Shown here: in pieces, positions 46,058 through 54,328 of the stretch | Position numbering within the stretch: the first letter of the stretch is position 1 | Layout of the letters: each line of letters starts with the position of its first letter | Assembly: GCA_007859995.1 (NCBI GenBank) | Contig: SMSL01000005.1 | Span: 157,378-221,377, forward strand | Direction of reading: 5' to 3' | Source of the DNA: Candidatus Brocadiaceae bacterium S225 | GTDB lineage: Bacteria > Planctomycetota > Brocadiia > Brocadiales > Scalinduaceae | Length of the DNA stretch: 64,000 nucleotides | Translations under genes and position numbers: made by a program | The notes under the pieces: model-generated | The model's input: the letters and a program-made list of their open reading frames with translations, nothing else | Database searches by the model: none | Told to the model about the DNA's origin: nothing

Positions 46058-46380
46058 AACCTCCTTAAAGATTATAAGTATTTACTGGAACACAAATTTT
46101 ATTATGCGTCTCAAATGATTATCGTAAATAAAAATTAGCTGAATTTTTATACAACCACAGTTTTAAATTTGTTCCCACGATGTTTTCAGCTTTACTTCCT
46201 GACCTATGCAGAAATTTATTCAATACTATTATCCTAATTAATAGACATGAGGACGCTTTACATACTCTTTTTTTGTATTTTGCTATACAATTGAGAATAT
46301 TACTTTGATAAATATTCGAGTTGATAGTCAATGCGCTGTGTGGGGAGACAAATATGCTCCCCCACAAAATCTCTTCACTG

Positions 46381-46887
46381 TCATTCAGATTTAACTTCAG
46401 TCTTTCGCACATTTTCCTGTGCTTTCGTGCTCTTAGGCAGATTTATTTTGAGCACACCTTTCTTAAAAGCTGCCTTGATGTTCTCCTGATCAACTTCGCA
46501 GGGAACCTGCAGGGAACGGTAAAAAGATCCATAACTTCGCTCTACATGGTAATACTCTTTATCCTTTTCCTCTTTTTCCTGCTTCTTTTCTCCCTTGATC
46601 GTGAGCACATCGTCTCTAAGGGAAATATCAACGTCATTTTGATCCATTCCCGGTACCTCTATCGTTACCTCAATTTCTTTATCATTTTCACTTACATTAA
46701 TCTTTGGTGAAAATTCAGCGAACCTATCTTCCTTGAAAGGCAGGGAAGGAAATCTGTCAAAACCTCTAAAGAAATCGTCAAACAATCTGTCAACTTCTCT
46801 GTGAAGCGTAGCTACAGGATGTTGAAGTTCAGGTTGTACTTGCTGTTGTTTTTTTCTGTTCCATGTTATTAAGTCTCGCCAAGCCAT
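46381..46887 (-). CDS. Hsp20/alpha-crystallin small heat-shock protein
   Basis: 168 residues with a longer N-terminal arm (VDRLFDDFFRGFDRF) of class A type, an alpha-crystallin domain (EVTIEVPGMDQNDVDISLRDDVLTIKGEKK) and GVLKINLPK. An aaaggagg ribosome site lies just before the ATG. It is a divergent relative of the paired Hsp20 genes. It stands alone, upstream of DegP with about 320 bases of noncoding sequence between. Confidence 0.92.
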   Translation of the reverse strand: MAWRDLITWNRKKQQQVQPELQHPVATLHREVDRLFDDFFRGFDRFPSLPFKEDRFAEFSPKINVSENDKEIEVTIEVPGMDQNDVDISLRDDVLTIKGEKKQEKEEKDKEYYHVERSYGSFYRSLQVPCEVDQENIKAAFKKGVLKINLPKSTKAQENVRKTEVKSE

Positions 46888-46920
46888 AGTAGCCTCCTTT
46901 TAAATAAAATTCTGATAGTA

Positions 46921-47085
46921 TTAATTAACAATGAGGACAGTGATTCTGAACATATTTCCCGTCAGGTTCTGAGCATGGTCGATCTCCTGCCTGGCAGCTT
47001 CTGAGTTCTGATCGAGAAGTTCTTTTGTCGCATCGTTCAGGTGATTGACAACACGTGAAGTTAAAAGTGATACCTGATGTAAATC
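46921..47085 (-). pseudogene. Fragment of a signalling-protein helical region
   Basis: A frame open from about 47085 to TAA 46921 with no start codon reads VSLLTSRVVNHLNDATKEL, then QEIDHAQNLTGNMFRITVLIVN. This is an amphipathic helix ending in a membrane-like segment, as at the end of a sensor's 4-helix ligand domain. It is isolated between two Hsp20 genes and lacks both ends, so it is a remnant. The assignment to a sensor kinase or chemoreceptor is by character only. Confidence 0.45.
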
Positions 47086-47089
47086 TTAA

Positions 47090-47500
47090 CTACTTAATCT
47101 CAATTTTCTTTGGAAGAGATTTCTCAGCCTTTGGTAATGTCAGGATTAACACACCATCACTCAGATTGGCATCGATTCTTGCCGTATCAATAATGTTTGA
47201 TACGGTAAACCTTCGAGTATAATGACCTACATTATACTCGGTGTATACCGGATTGAGGTTTTCATAAGGTGTATGATCTATTTTAGCATCAACTTCCAGG
47301 TTATTATTTTCCAGAGTGATATTTACATTTTTCTTTCGTACTCCCGGAACATCCATAGTTACCACAAGGCTTTTTTCCGTCTCTGCAATATCAGTCTTAG
47401 GGATATAATACTTCCCTGATACAGTCCTCTCTCCGGCATATTCAGTTTTTTCAGGTTTCTTGTTTTCAGCTTTTGTAATTTCTTTTGTTTCCTTACTCAT
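47090..47500 (-). CDS. Hsp20/alpha-crystallin small heat-shock protein (second of the duplicated pair)
   Basis: Paralogue of 35774-36193 with the same plan: Lys/Glu arm, YAGERTVSGKYYIPKTDI, VTMDVPGVRKKNVNITLENN, NPVYTEYNVGHYTRRF, GVLILTLPK and C-terminal IEIK. It starts 20 bases after the Hsp20 gene at 47521, with an aaaggagg site. Its presence, together with the partner, shows duplication of a two-gene cassette. Confidence 0.92.
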   Translation of the reverse strand: MSKETKEITKAENKKPEKTEYAGERTVSGKYYIPKTDIAETEKSLVVTMDVPGVRKKNVNITLENNNLEVDAKIDHTPYENLNPVYTEYNVGHYTRRFTVSNIIDTARIDANLSDGVLILTLPKAEKSLPKKIEIK

Positions 47501-47520
47501 GATATCCTCCTTTTAGATAA

Positions 47521-47940
47521 TTATTGGATCGTAATCTGTTTTGGCTTGTCTGACTCTGCACGTGGAAGAGATAGCACAAGAAGACCGTCTTTATATTCAG
47601 CATTTACCCTATCGGCTTCAACATTCACCGGCAGTCTCAACGTCCTGTCAAATTTGGAAGAATCACGTTCAATGCGGTGATAACTGATGTCTTCACCATA
47701 CTCTATGGTACGTTCTCCCGCAAGACGCACTGTGTTTCCTTTTACTTCTATATTCAGATCTTCCTTTTTTACTCCGGGCAATTCCGCAATCAGAACCATC
47801 TCGCCATCCTTTTCAAAGATGTTGACCGATGGATTCACACCTCGATTCGTTGTTGCACTATCAAAGAAACCGGTATTAAACGAACGATCCATTGCTTCCT
47901 GTAACCCTAATAATGCTTCAAGCGTTCCTGGTAATAACAT
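47521..47940 (-). CDS. Hsp20/alpha-crystallin small heat-shock protein (first of the duplicated pair)
   Basis: Paralogue of 36206-36628: LLGLQEAMDRSFNTGFF, TTNRGVNPSVNIFEKDGEMVL, RDSSKFDRTLRLP and GLLVLSLPRAES. The coding part is intact, but the upstream side is abrupt. Only two bases separate its ATG from the PAS coding remnant of the decayed sigma-54 regulator at 47943 on the other strand. The ribosome site seen before the other copy is missing (only a weak gaga). The promoter has evidently been lost or replaced. Confidence 0.9.
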   Translation of the reverse strand: MLLPGTLEALLGLQEAMDRSFNTGFFDSATTNRGVNPSVNIFEKDGEMVLIAELPGVKKEDLNIEVKGNTVRLAGERTIEYGEDISYHRIERDSSKFDRTLRLPVNVEADRVNAEYKDGLLVLSLPRAESDKPKQITIQ

Positions 47941-47942
47941 CC

Positions 47943-49035
47943 GATGTCATTCTCGTAGATAAGGATCTTAAAATCATACTTATGAACAAAACAGCCGAAC
48001 AGTCATTTGGCGTATGTTTTTAATGATGTAGAAGGCACAAGCTACCTGAAGCTTCTGCTCAAGTCTAAGGAAAAGGAACTGGCAAAGAATCTGAATAATG
48101 TCATTAAGACGAAGAAGACCTTTAATATCAGAGAATTACGGATCACCTCTCCCGACAATGTTACCCACTTTTTTGACAAGAGCTGTGTACCTATCTTTGA
48201 TAAAGATGGCTCTATACATGGCGTTCTTTCAATCAGCAAGAATGTTACGAAAAGAGTAAATAAAGAGATTCAGTACCAGCAATCCCAGAAAATGCTGGAA
48301 GATCTGACTCACGAATTAAATATTAAAAATGACAAAATCCGGAGGTTACAAACTACATTAGGAGAGAGATACCGTTTTCATAATTTAATCGGTAAAAATT
48401 ATATGATGCAGAATATTTACAACCTGATTGACAGGGTCTCCCAAACTGATTCTACCATTCTTATCACAGGAGAGACCGGGACAGGCAAGGAATTGGTGGC
48501 ACGGGCCATTCATTATAACAGCCTCAGGAAAGATCTCTTTTACCGGCTCAACATAATCTCTATAAGGCTTCCATCTCTCAAAGAGCGTGCTGATGATATT
48601 TCCCTGCTAGTCAACCATTTTATTGAGAAATTCAACAATCGTTTCAAAAAAAACATATCTGGTACGTCACCCCGTGTTTTGAGAAAGTTTATGTCATATT
48701 CATGGCCGGGAAATATAAGAGAACTGGAAGGAGTAATTGAAAAAGCTGTTCTGCTGGAAGAGTATGACACTATTGAAAATATAGAGTTATTAACAGATCA
48801 TTCTGAGAATCCGAATCTTCTACTCTCACCGTTAAACTCAGTTCCGGATATTTCTTCTTACGATGCGATGCAGGAGTATTTAGATAATATCGAGAAGGAG
48901 TACTTCATTAAGGTGTTCAAGAAGCATAAAGGCAAAATAAGTGATGTCGCCGAATTCACGGGATTGAATGGACGCACGATCTTAAACAAGATGAAAAAAT
49001 TCTCTATTAAGAAAAGCATGTTTAAAGATCGTTGA
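47943..49035 (+). pseudogene. Sigma-54 activator (PAS-AAA+-HTH) with deletion and frameshift
   Basis: The piece starts inside a PAS domain (DVILVDKDLKIILMNKTAEQ), shifts frame near 48015-48020 in a T run, and continues NDVEGTSYLKLLLKSKEKEL with a second PAS end. Walker [19 protein letters not shown] is followed immediately by KDLFYRLNIIS. About 120 residues with GAFTGA and Walker B are missing in frame, yet WPGNIRELEGVIEKAV and a Fis-like end follow. It cannot activate sigma-54. The 5' end is missing where the Hsp20 gene abuts. Confidence 0.85.
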
Positions 49036-49258
49036 TTCGCTGGAATGACGTTAGCTGTTACAATTTGAAAAAGCACATGATGGGTAATTTTGAACCCGCA
49101 AAATGGATAAACTTCAAGTTGTTTATCTAATTAGAGGAAGTATTCGCAAGGCTAATACCGGGCAATTCACGAAAGTAAGTATAGGGATTATAAGTTAATG
49201 GGCAACCCGCTCCCTGCATTTTGAAGGAGAGCATTCACCTTTTATTGTATATAAAAGA

Positions 49259-49339
49259 GGTGGATTAAGGCCGGAGGCCGAATCCACGTATTCATGGGTA
49301 CCATTCCTGATTTACAAAAAATTGGGAATGGTACCTTTT
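49259..49339. terminator. Two hairpins after the decayed regulator; second resembles a terminator
   Basis: First: gtggatt/aatccac arms (49259-49288 region) around ggccggaggcc. Second: ggtaccattcc (49297-49307) and ggaatggtacc (49325-49335), 11 bp perfect, followed by TTTT. The first has REP-like character. The second could terminate rightward transcription. Confidence 0.55.
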
Positions 49340-49386
49340 GAAGTGGCAAGGCGAGTGTTGACACGGCTCTTAAAAATTGACATTTT

Positions 49387-49734
49387 TCAATGTCTCTTTT
49401 TGGGTTTGAAAAACCTTATATATTTTACCATCGCCTTAATCTCTTCCGGACTTAATTTATGCCCTTGTTTTGGCATTCTCTTCTTTCCGTTAGTGATAGT
49501 AGTGATCATTTGTTTGTCTGTCGTAGCATCTTGCCAATCACCATCAGTAAAATCTGGAACCCCCAATCCCTTACCCCTCTTTGTACCCTTACCATCTTTC
49601 CCGTGACATTTTCGACAATTATTTTCAAATATTTTTTTGTAATTTATTTTACCGGCAAATGCATTTGATGCGTTAAATTGAACTACAGAAAAAAAAAACA
49701 AAACGACAAGACCATAAATGACCTTTTTTTTCAT
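49387..49734 (-). CDS. Exported mono-haem class I cytochrome c
   Basis: Signal peptide to about residue 26 (ending AFAG), then haem site C40RKCH44 and a Met ligand region MPKQGHKLSPEEIKAMVKYIRF typical of small electron-carrier cytochromes. Mature size about 88 residues. It is periplasmic. A second small cytochrome gene lies 190 bases upstream and a superoxide reductase further up, so it could feed electrons in that region, though no partner enzyme is shown. Confidence 0.88.
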   Translation of the reverse strand: MKKKVIYGLVVLFFFSVVQFNASNAFAGKINYKKIFENNCRKCHGKDGKGTKRGKGLGVPDFTDGDWQDATTDKQMITTITNGKKRMPKQGHKLSPEEIKAMVKYIRFFKPKKRH

Positions 49735-49796
49735 TCTTGCATTCCTCCATTAATTGTAGTTATCATTTCTATACTGGAAGCTTTTTTACTACTTTG

Positions 49797-49895
49797 ACTG
49801 CTGAGAGCACAAAGGTATTTGCATGCCATTCCGAATAGACTCATGTTTCCGACACAAAATGACATAACCGTAAACTTCTTTGTGCTCTCAGCAGT
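49797..49895. repeat. 18-bp perfect inverted repeat between two cytochrome genes
   Basis: actgctgagagcacaaag (49797-49814) and its exact complement (49878-49895) enclose a 63-base loop. It covers most of the intergenic space of two minus-strand cytochrome genes. It is either a mobile hairpin element or an mRNA structure that separates expression of the two genes. Confidence 0.7.
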
Positions 49896-49926
49896 GATAT
49901 AATGCTTCCTGAATTAATACTCTAAT

Positions 49927-50262
49927 TTATTTCCCGAATGCCCGTATGACGGGAACCAGGGCATGGATCTCCTCTGAAGAAAGCTTATCGCTAAAAGGGA
50001 ACATCTTATCCTCAGTCCCATTTGCAATCTGCTCTACAATCTGTTCATCCGTTATACCCGCCTGAAACTTCTTATCGTTGAAGTCACGCGCTCCAAGCCC
50101 CGATCCTAAATCCGTTTTGCCGGTACCGTCTTCACCATGACATAAAACACAGTGCTTTGCGTACAGCCCCTGTCCGTCAATATCACTGGCCATTATTTCC
50201 GGTACAACTAAATATCCAATAGCAGCTTGTAAGAAAACTATCATCAATATTTTTTTAACCAT
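49927..50262 (-). CDS. Exported mono-haem class I cytochrome c
   Basis: Signal peptide to about residue 25 (ending IMASD), haem site C38VLCH42, and distal region KMFPFSDKLSSEEIHALVPVIRAF with the Met axial ligand. Length 111. It is a paralogue of the cytochrome at 49387-49734 and is co-oriented with the superoxide reductase gene, 118 bases away. Likely a periplasmic electron carrier. Confidence 0.88.
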   Translation of the reverse strand: MVKKILMIVFLQAAIGYLVVPEIMASDIDGQGLYAKHCVLCHGEDGTGKTDLGSGLGARDFNDKKFQAGITDEQIVEQIANGTEDKMFPFSDKLSSEEIHALVPVIRAFGK

Positions 50263-50380
50263 TTCTTCCCCTCCAAATTTTTGTTATAAAAATCATTATA
50301 CACAGACAACTACAAAATTAAGTTCAGTACCACAACGTCCAAATTCCTGCCGTTACGGCAAAACAGTTATTTTTCCCTGA

Positions 50381-50755
50381 TTATTCCGTCTTTACCTGAA
50401 CCTTACCTTCCCATAGACCGTGTAGATTGCAACGGCTTACCGCTCTTAATGTAGAATCGAGTCCGTGATGACCCAGTTTCAGAGGAATTGTAACCTCGGG
50501 TTTTGTCATTACCGGCGCGAAATCAAATCTACCCAGATATACATCGCCTACATAAAATTCAATCCATTGTATAAAATGTTCATTCTCATTCGGATGTTCA
50601 ATTTCTCCAACCGTAATCTTTACATCGTAAAACTCACCGGCTTTTAAAACCGGCGGCACCGTAATAACGGGTACATGTTTTTTAGCCACCGGTGAATCCG
50701 GCGCTACATCTTCAGGTTTGTTTAACACACAAAACAGTGATTTTTCTTTTGACAT
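50381..50755 (-). CDS. Superoxide reductase (neelaredoxin type)
   Basis: Reduces superoxide to peroxide at a mononuclear iron. The Fe ligands are readable: His27 (KKHVPV), His54 and His60 (EHPNENEHF), Cys109 and His112 (CNLHGLW), that is four His plus one Cys. The usual Glu of the EKHVP motif is Lys here, an unusual change in the loop that supplies the sixth ligand. It has no N-terminal desulforedoxin domain. It fits with the peroxiredoxins and rubrerythrin-type gene as an oxygen defence of an anaerobe. Confidence 0.92.
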   Translation of the reverse strand: MSKEKSLFCVLNKPEDVAPDSPVAKKHVPVITVPPVLKAGEFYDVKITVGEIEHPNENEHFIQWIEFYVGDVYLGRFDFAPVMTKPEVTIPLKLGHHGLDSTLRAVSRCNLHGLWEGKVQVKTE

Positions 50756-50989
50756 TCCTCATTCTCCAAAAAAGATTATAACTTCTTGAAATTGAAAAAA
50801 ACAGATATACTTTGATTAGCTCATAAAAATCTCCTTCCAGATTTTGCTTAAAGTGATTTAATACAAAACTAAACATATTATACCAGCAAAAGGTATTTTT
50901 AAGACACATTAACTATATCGATTTATACAGTTTTTCAATAAATATACAATTTTATTTTAAGGCGAAATAGGTAAGATTGAATAGTATTA

Positions 50990-51136
50990 ATGAAGCCTTT
51001 TTCCGCTAAAGATGCTCGGGGAATAAGTCGATTATTAAGACGAGGGTTAAATGCTTGTGCAAGTGAATGGAAATTGATTTGTGCAATCCATAATCTATTG
51101 AAGTTATACCGGAGTGGAAAGGCCAGTTGGGCCTAA
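50990..51136 (+). pseudogene. IS1182-like transposase C-terminal remnant
   Basis: The frame MKPFSAKDARGISRLLRRG, then EWKLICAIHNLLKLYRSGK, then stop, reproduces the end of IS1182-family transposases (RG..LLRGL...EW.LIC..HNLLKL). All upstream domains are missing. At 51252-51264 the sequence tgcaacaggctct looks like an IS terminal repeat end. It has the remains of the right side of an element only. Confidence 0.65.
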
Positions 51137-51283
51137 GTTAACTGAGGGAAACGACCTTTCTACGAGTAAGTTACGAGTCAATTGAAATCCCGTGCTATTA
51201 GCTTCATCTTTTCTTTCTCAATATTGAAAATTCTGTAAATTATTGTCTTATGCAACAGGCTCTAATACAGTCTTATTACACAT

Positions 51284-51325
51284 ACACCTACATCCTTCAT
51301 ACACTGAGGGACGTAGGTGTTTTTT
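51284..51325 (+). terminator. Rho-independent terminator right of the IS remnant
   Basis: acacctac...gtaggtgt (51284-51291 and 51313-51320) extends inward with tcc/gga and one mismatch, followed by a T run (51320-51325). No gene lies just upstream on the plus strand, so it may terminate a transcript entering from the IS remnant, or an unannotated RNA. Confidence 0.6.
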
Positions 51326-51604
51326 ATGCCTACTTTACCTGAAAGCCACAGACAATCATTGACAAAAGTCAAGTTTGCTATCAATCCTCTAAAACACCTT
51401 TCACATATCAAGCGTAATCAGATGGTAAATGTGGGATATTATAACCTCTCTTTTTCTCCTTGCTTTTAATAATATATGCTTTTATGATTCTATCATTTGA
51501 TAATGTCGTTCTTCTATTTAATCTCGGCATAAGTAAAAAGTTATTTTTACGGTTTGAAAAGTGCTTGTTTACGATTGTGTTGGTATTGTAAATACAATTT
51601 GGTT

Positions 51605-51736
51605 ATGAAAAAGTATGTAAGATTTTTTTTGTGTATGTTTATTCTAATTATCCTATCGTCGTCTTTGCATGCTCAAGAGAAAGATGATACAGATATTTTT
51701 AAAAGCGCTTATCTAACCTGCCCTTCGGGTTATTAG
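51605..51736 (+). CDS. Short secreted peptide or truncated gene
   Basis: 43 residues from ATG 51605: a clear signal peptide (RFFLCMFILIILSSSLHAQ) and about 20 mature residues ending CPSGY. No strong ribosome site. It may be the remaining 5' end of a secreted protein gene, in keeping with other truncations here. Low confidence. Confidence 0.35.
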   Translation: MKKYVRFFLCMFILIILSSSLHAQEKDDTDIFKSAYLTCPSGY

Positions 51737-51780
51737 ACCATATATAGAACCTTAAGTTTATAGTATAAGAATGTAAATTT

Positions 51781-51844
51781 AGCCACAGATTTGCGGATAA
51801 GTAAAGATAAAAAAATCTGTGAAACCCAGTGTTAATCTGTGGCC
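51781..51844. repeat. CACAGAT-type dispersed repeat
   Basis: gccacagatt (51782-51791) and aatctgtggc (51834-51843) are exact inverted ends, with an inner aaatctgtg. This pattern (gccacagatt...aatctgtgaaa...aatctgtggc) occurs in many bacterial genomes as an interspersed sequence, and a partial look-alike lies near 9208. It sits just upstream of the Usp gene. Confidence 0.5.
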
Positions 51845-51864
51845 TAAAATCGAAAGAGGGAATC

Positions 51865-52323
51865 ATGAAAATAAAGAAGATTTTATGCCCAGTGGATTTT
51901 TCTGCGCCTTGTAATCTGGCAGTAAAATATGCAAAAGAACTAGCATTATTATTTAACTCAACACTTCATCTGTTACATGTGGTGGAGCATCTTCATGGGA
52001 ACGAGCACTACATGATACTCCAAATAACTCCACAAGAAATAGCAGAGAAAATGAAAAAAGAGGCTGAAGAGAGATTACACAGTGTAGCCAAAAAGATAAA
52101 AAAAGTACCACGAATTAAGACAGAAGTGTGTGAAGGAAGAGCCTTTGTGGAAATTATCAAAACTGCAAGAAAAGATAATATAGATCTGATTATTATGGGA
52201 AGCCATGGTAGAACTGGATTGTCACATGTTCTTATTGGAAGCGTAGCCGAAAGAGTTGTTCGCAAAGCACACTGCCCGGTGCTGATCGTCAAAGATAAAG
52301 ACACCGAATTTGAAATGCCATAG
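51865..52323 (+). CDS. Universal stress protein (UspA family)
   Basis: Starts at ATG 51865 with agaggg 4 bases upstream. Contains the Usp fold: KKILCPVDFSAPCNLAVKYAKELA, HLLHVVEHLHG, and the ATP-binding type GRAFVEIIKTARKDNIDLIIMGSHGRTGLSHVLIGSVAERVVRKAHCPVLIVK (G-2x-G-9x-G(S/T) motif visible). So it probably binds ATP. It lies beside DegP and peroxide-defence remnants and adds to the stress-response character of the region. Confidence 0.9.
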   Translation: MKIKKILCPVDFSAPCNLAVKYAKELALLFNSTLHLLHVVEHLHGNEHYMILQITPQEIAEKMKKEAEERLHSVAKKIKKVPRIKTEVCEGRAFVEIIKTARKDNIDLIIMGSHGRTGLSHVLIGSVAERVVRKAHCPVLIVKDKDTEFEMP

Positions 52324-52531
52324 TTCTTACTATAAAAACCAGTGCGATGAGACAAATAGCAAGCTTTTTCATTATTGCTCCTCCTAAAGAACATATTTTG
52401 TAAAAGTGAAATAGGTAACTTCGTGTAGGTTATTTTATTAAAATATTGACTATTTCATACCTCCTTTCAATAATCAGGTTGTAAATGCTGTCGATTCATC
52501 AACTATCATGGTATTCCGTGATACGCAATGT

Positions 52532-52715
52532 TTACCAGCTCAACACCACATATTGCTGCATATTTCCACTCTTAAGAAGTAACAGTACGGTTCTATCACT
52601 GCTGCTCTTCTCGACCGCACTCTTAAACTCGGCAGCGATTGATCCAGGTTTAACTTCCGTCACCACTACACCCTCTCCTTCTTTTGCTCCAAACTGTTTA
52701 GCCATCTGTGGAAAT
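52532..52715 (-). pseudogene. DegP C-terminal remnant with internal deletion
   Basis: The frame to the stop at 52532 reads QMAKQFGAKEGEGVVVTEVKPG, then SIAAEFKSAVEKSSSDRTVLL, then KSGNMQQYVVLSW. It matches the second PDZ domain of the DegP at 44570-46057, including the last residues, but about 20 residues between SIAA and AEF are missing in frame. Nothing precedes it. It is a duplicate fragment, not a gene. Confidence 0.8.
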
Positions 52716-52736
52716 TCCTATATAATCAAGTTACAA

Positions 52737-53570
52737 CTACTGTGTTGTCATTGCTATCATTTCAGGCGTTTTACGCATACAGGAGTATTCCTCATCATTG
52801 ATAAATTGCTCAATCATATTACGTGATTCCCCGTCAGTAAACCGGCCTATCGTTTGTCTGCAGAAATATGCTGATGCGGCTAAAAGAACTCCTCCCATGC
52901 CGCGATTAAGTGCTAATTTTGCGCAACGTACGGAGTCAATATCAACGCCTACCGAATTAAGGGTGGCCATAATTGGAAATCTAATATTGAATCCATCTCC
53001 GATTATGGGAATATTCTTATATTCAAATTTTAACGACCACAAGGGATTGTTTGCTATGAATACAGATGTATTATTTACAAAAGCAACCCCTGCATCTAAC
53101 GCGCAATAAGCATAAAACCTGGATGCATCTTCTGCACCAGGCGGTAGATAATTCACAATTACTTCTGCCCCGGATTCTTTAAGTATACGGACAATCTCCT
53201 TCCGGGTAGAGCCCTTATGATTATCTGAAAGAGATGTCTCTCTGCCTGCATCATGGTTCATAACATCTGAATCTTTGTCCAGGATTCTACCCATTTGTAC
53301 TGAGATCCCGGCATCAGGTATATATGTTTTAAAGACCGTGGCGCTATGGGGACTGACAAAGATCGCTCTGTTTACATCCTTGCCAACCTTTCGCTCGTCA
53401 ACGTCAAAGGCGGCAACGACCTCAATCTCTCCGGGTTTATATCCTCCTATGTCCCAATGCAGAAGCCCAATAGCGTCCACTGGTTTCTTATTTCGATAGT
53501 AGTGTATACCATGAATCAAGGAACTGGAGCGGTTACTTACTCCAATGATTGCGATTCTAATTTTATTCAT
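52737..53570 (-). pseudogene. Inositol-1-phosphate synthase-like gene with large internal deletion
   Basis: The start (IRIAIIGVSNRSSSLIHGIHYY, then GEIEVVAAFDVDERKVGKDV) and the NAD/substrate region (VIVNYLPPGAEDASRFYAYCALDAGVAFVN) match archaeal-type myo-inositol-1-phosphate synthases, as does the end (NSVGVDIDSVRCAKLALNRG, then AASAYFCRQ). After IPIIGDGFN about 100 residues normally present (GDDxKSQ, NTDFxN and the catalytic Lys region) are gone. The frame is still open (277 residues from ATG 53570), so a stable but probably inactive protein could be made. Confidence 0.6.
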
Positions 53571-53676
53571 ATCTGCACCTCTCATTAATTATTAAAATTG
53601 CTTTCCATATTGATTCTGCTGTTTTCAGGTTACAACATAATTGTGACACAGCCTGCTTGCAAAGAAGTTACGTGTC

Positions 53677-54057
53677 TTATAATGCCCCTTTAACCGCATC
53701 AACTTTATCTGTAAGCAATTCTTTAACCTTGCTTTTTAATTCGGTTAAATCTGAGGATTTGACAATGTATGCATCTGCCGCCCATGACATAAAATTGTCT
53801 TTATAGTTATTATAAGCAGTGTAAATAATGATAGGAACATCCCTGTATTCATTCAAGATTTTACCCATTGCTTCAATACCGCCCATCTTAGGCATATACA
53901 CATCCATTATAATGATATCCGGCCTCTGCCTCCGAATCTTAATCAAAGCCTTATTACCGTTTGGTGCTGTCAAAATATCATAGCCTTCAAGCCGAAACTC
54001 CTGCTCATAAAGTAAACGCTGATTTTTATTGCCTTCCATCCAAAGTATAGTATGCAT
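53677..54057 (-). CDS. Single-domain response regulator (CheY-like)
   Basis: 126-residue receiver: acceptor Asp in DIIIMDVYMPKMGG, Thr in IIIYTAYNN, Lys in DAYIVKSSDL. The acidic pocket near the N-terminus is weak (WMEGNKNQ, E instead of the usual DD), so phosphorylation may be reduced. No output domain, so it acts by binding a partner. A decayed relative ends at 62916. It is followed upstream by the NtrC-kinase operon (270-base gap). Confidence 0.85.
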   Translation of the reverse strand: MHTILWMEGNKNQRLLYEQEFRLEGYDILTAPNGNKALIKIRRQRPDIIIMDVYMPKMGGIEAMGKILNEYRDVPIIIYTAYNNYKDNFMSWAADAYIVKSSDLTELKSKVKELLTDKVDAVKGAL

Positions 54058-54328
54058 ATCAATAGACTCCTTTCTTTTGATATTAATAAAGCCTGAAGAC
54101 TATTCAAATTATTCGCATCCTGCATCTTATAGAAAAGCTAAAGAGATGCCATAAGCGCGTGATTTAATCAGGATTCTCTCTTATGCGTTCAAATAGTGTT
54201 ATAGCGGGAAGGATAGAGGTATTGATGATATTTTTGATGGACTGAGAATAGTATGAAATTTACAGAAGTGTACAATTTGCACAGAACGTGAAATGCACAA
54301 AGTGTGAAATGCACAGTTACATGGAGGG

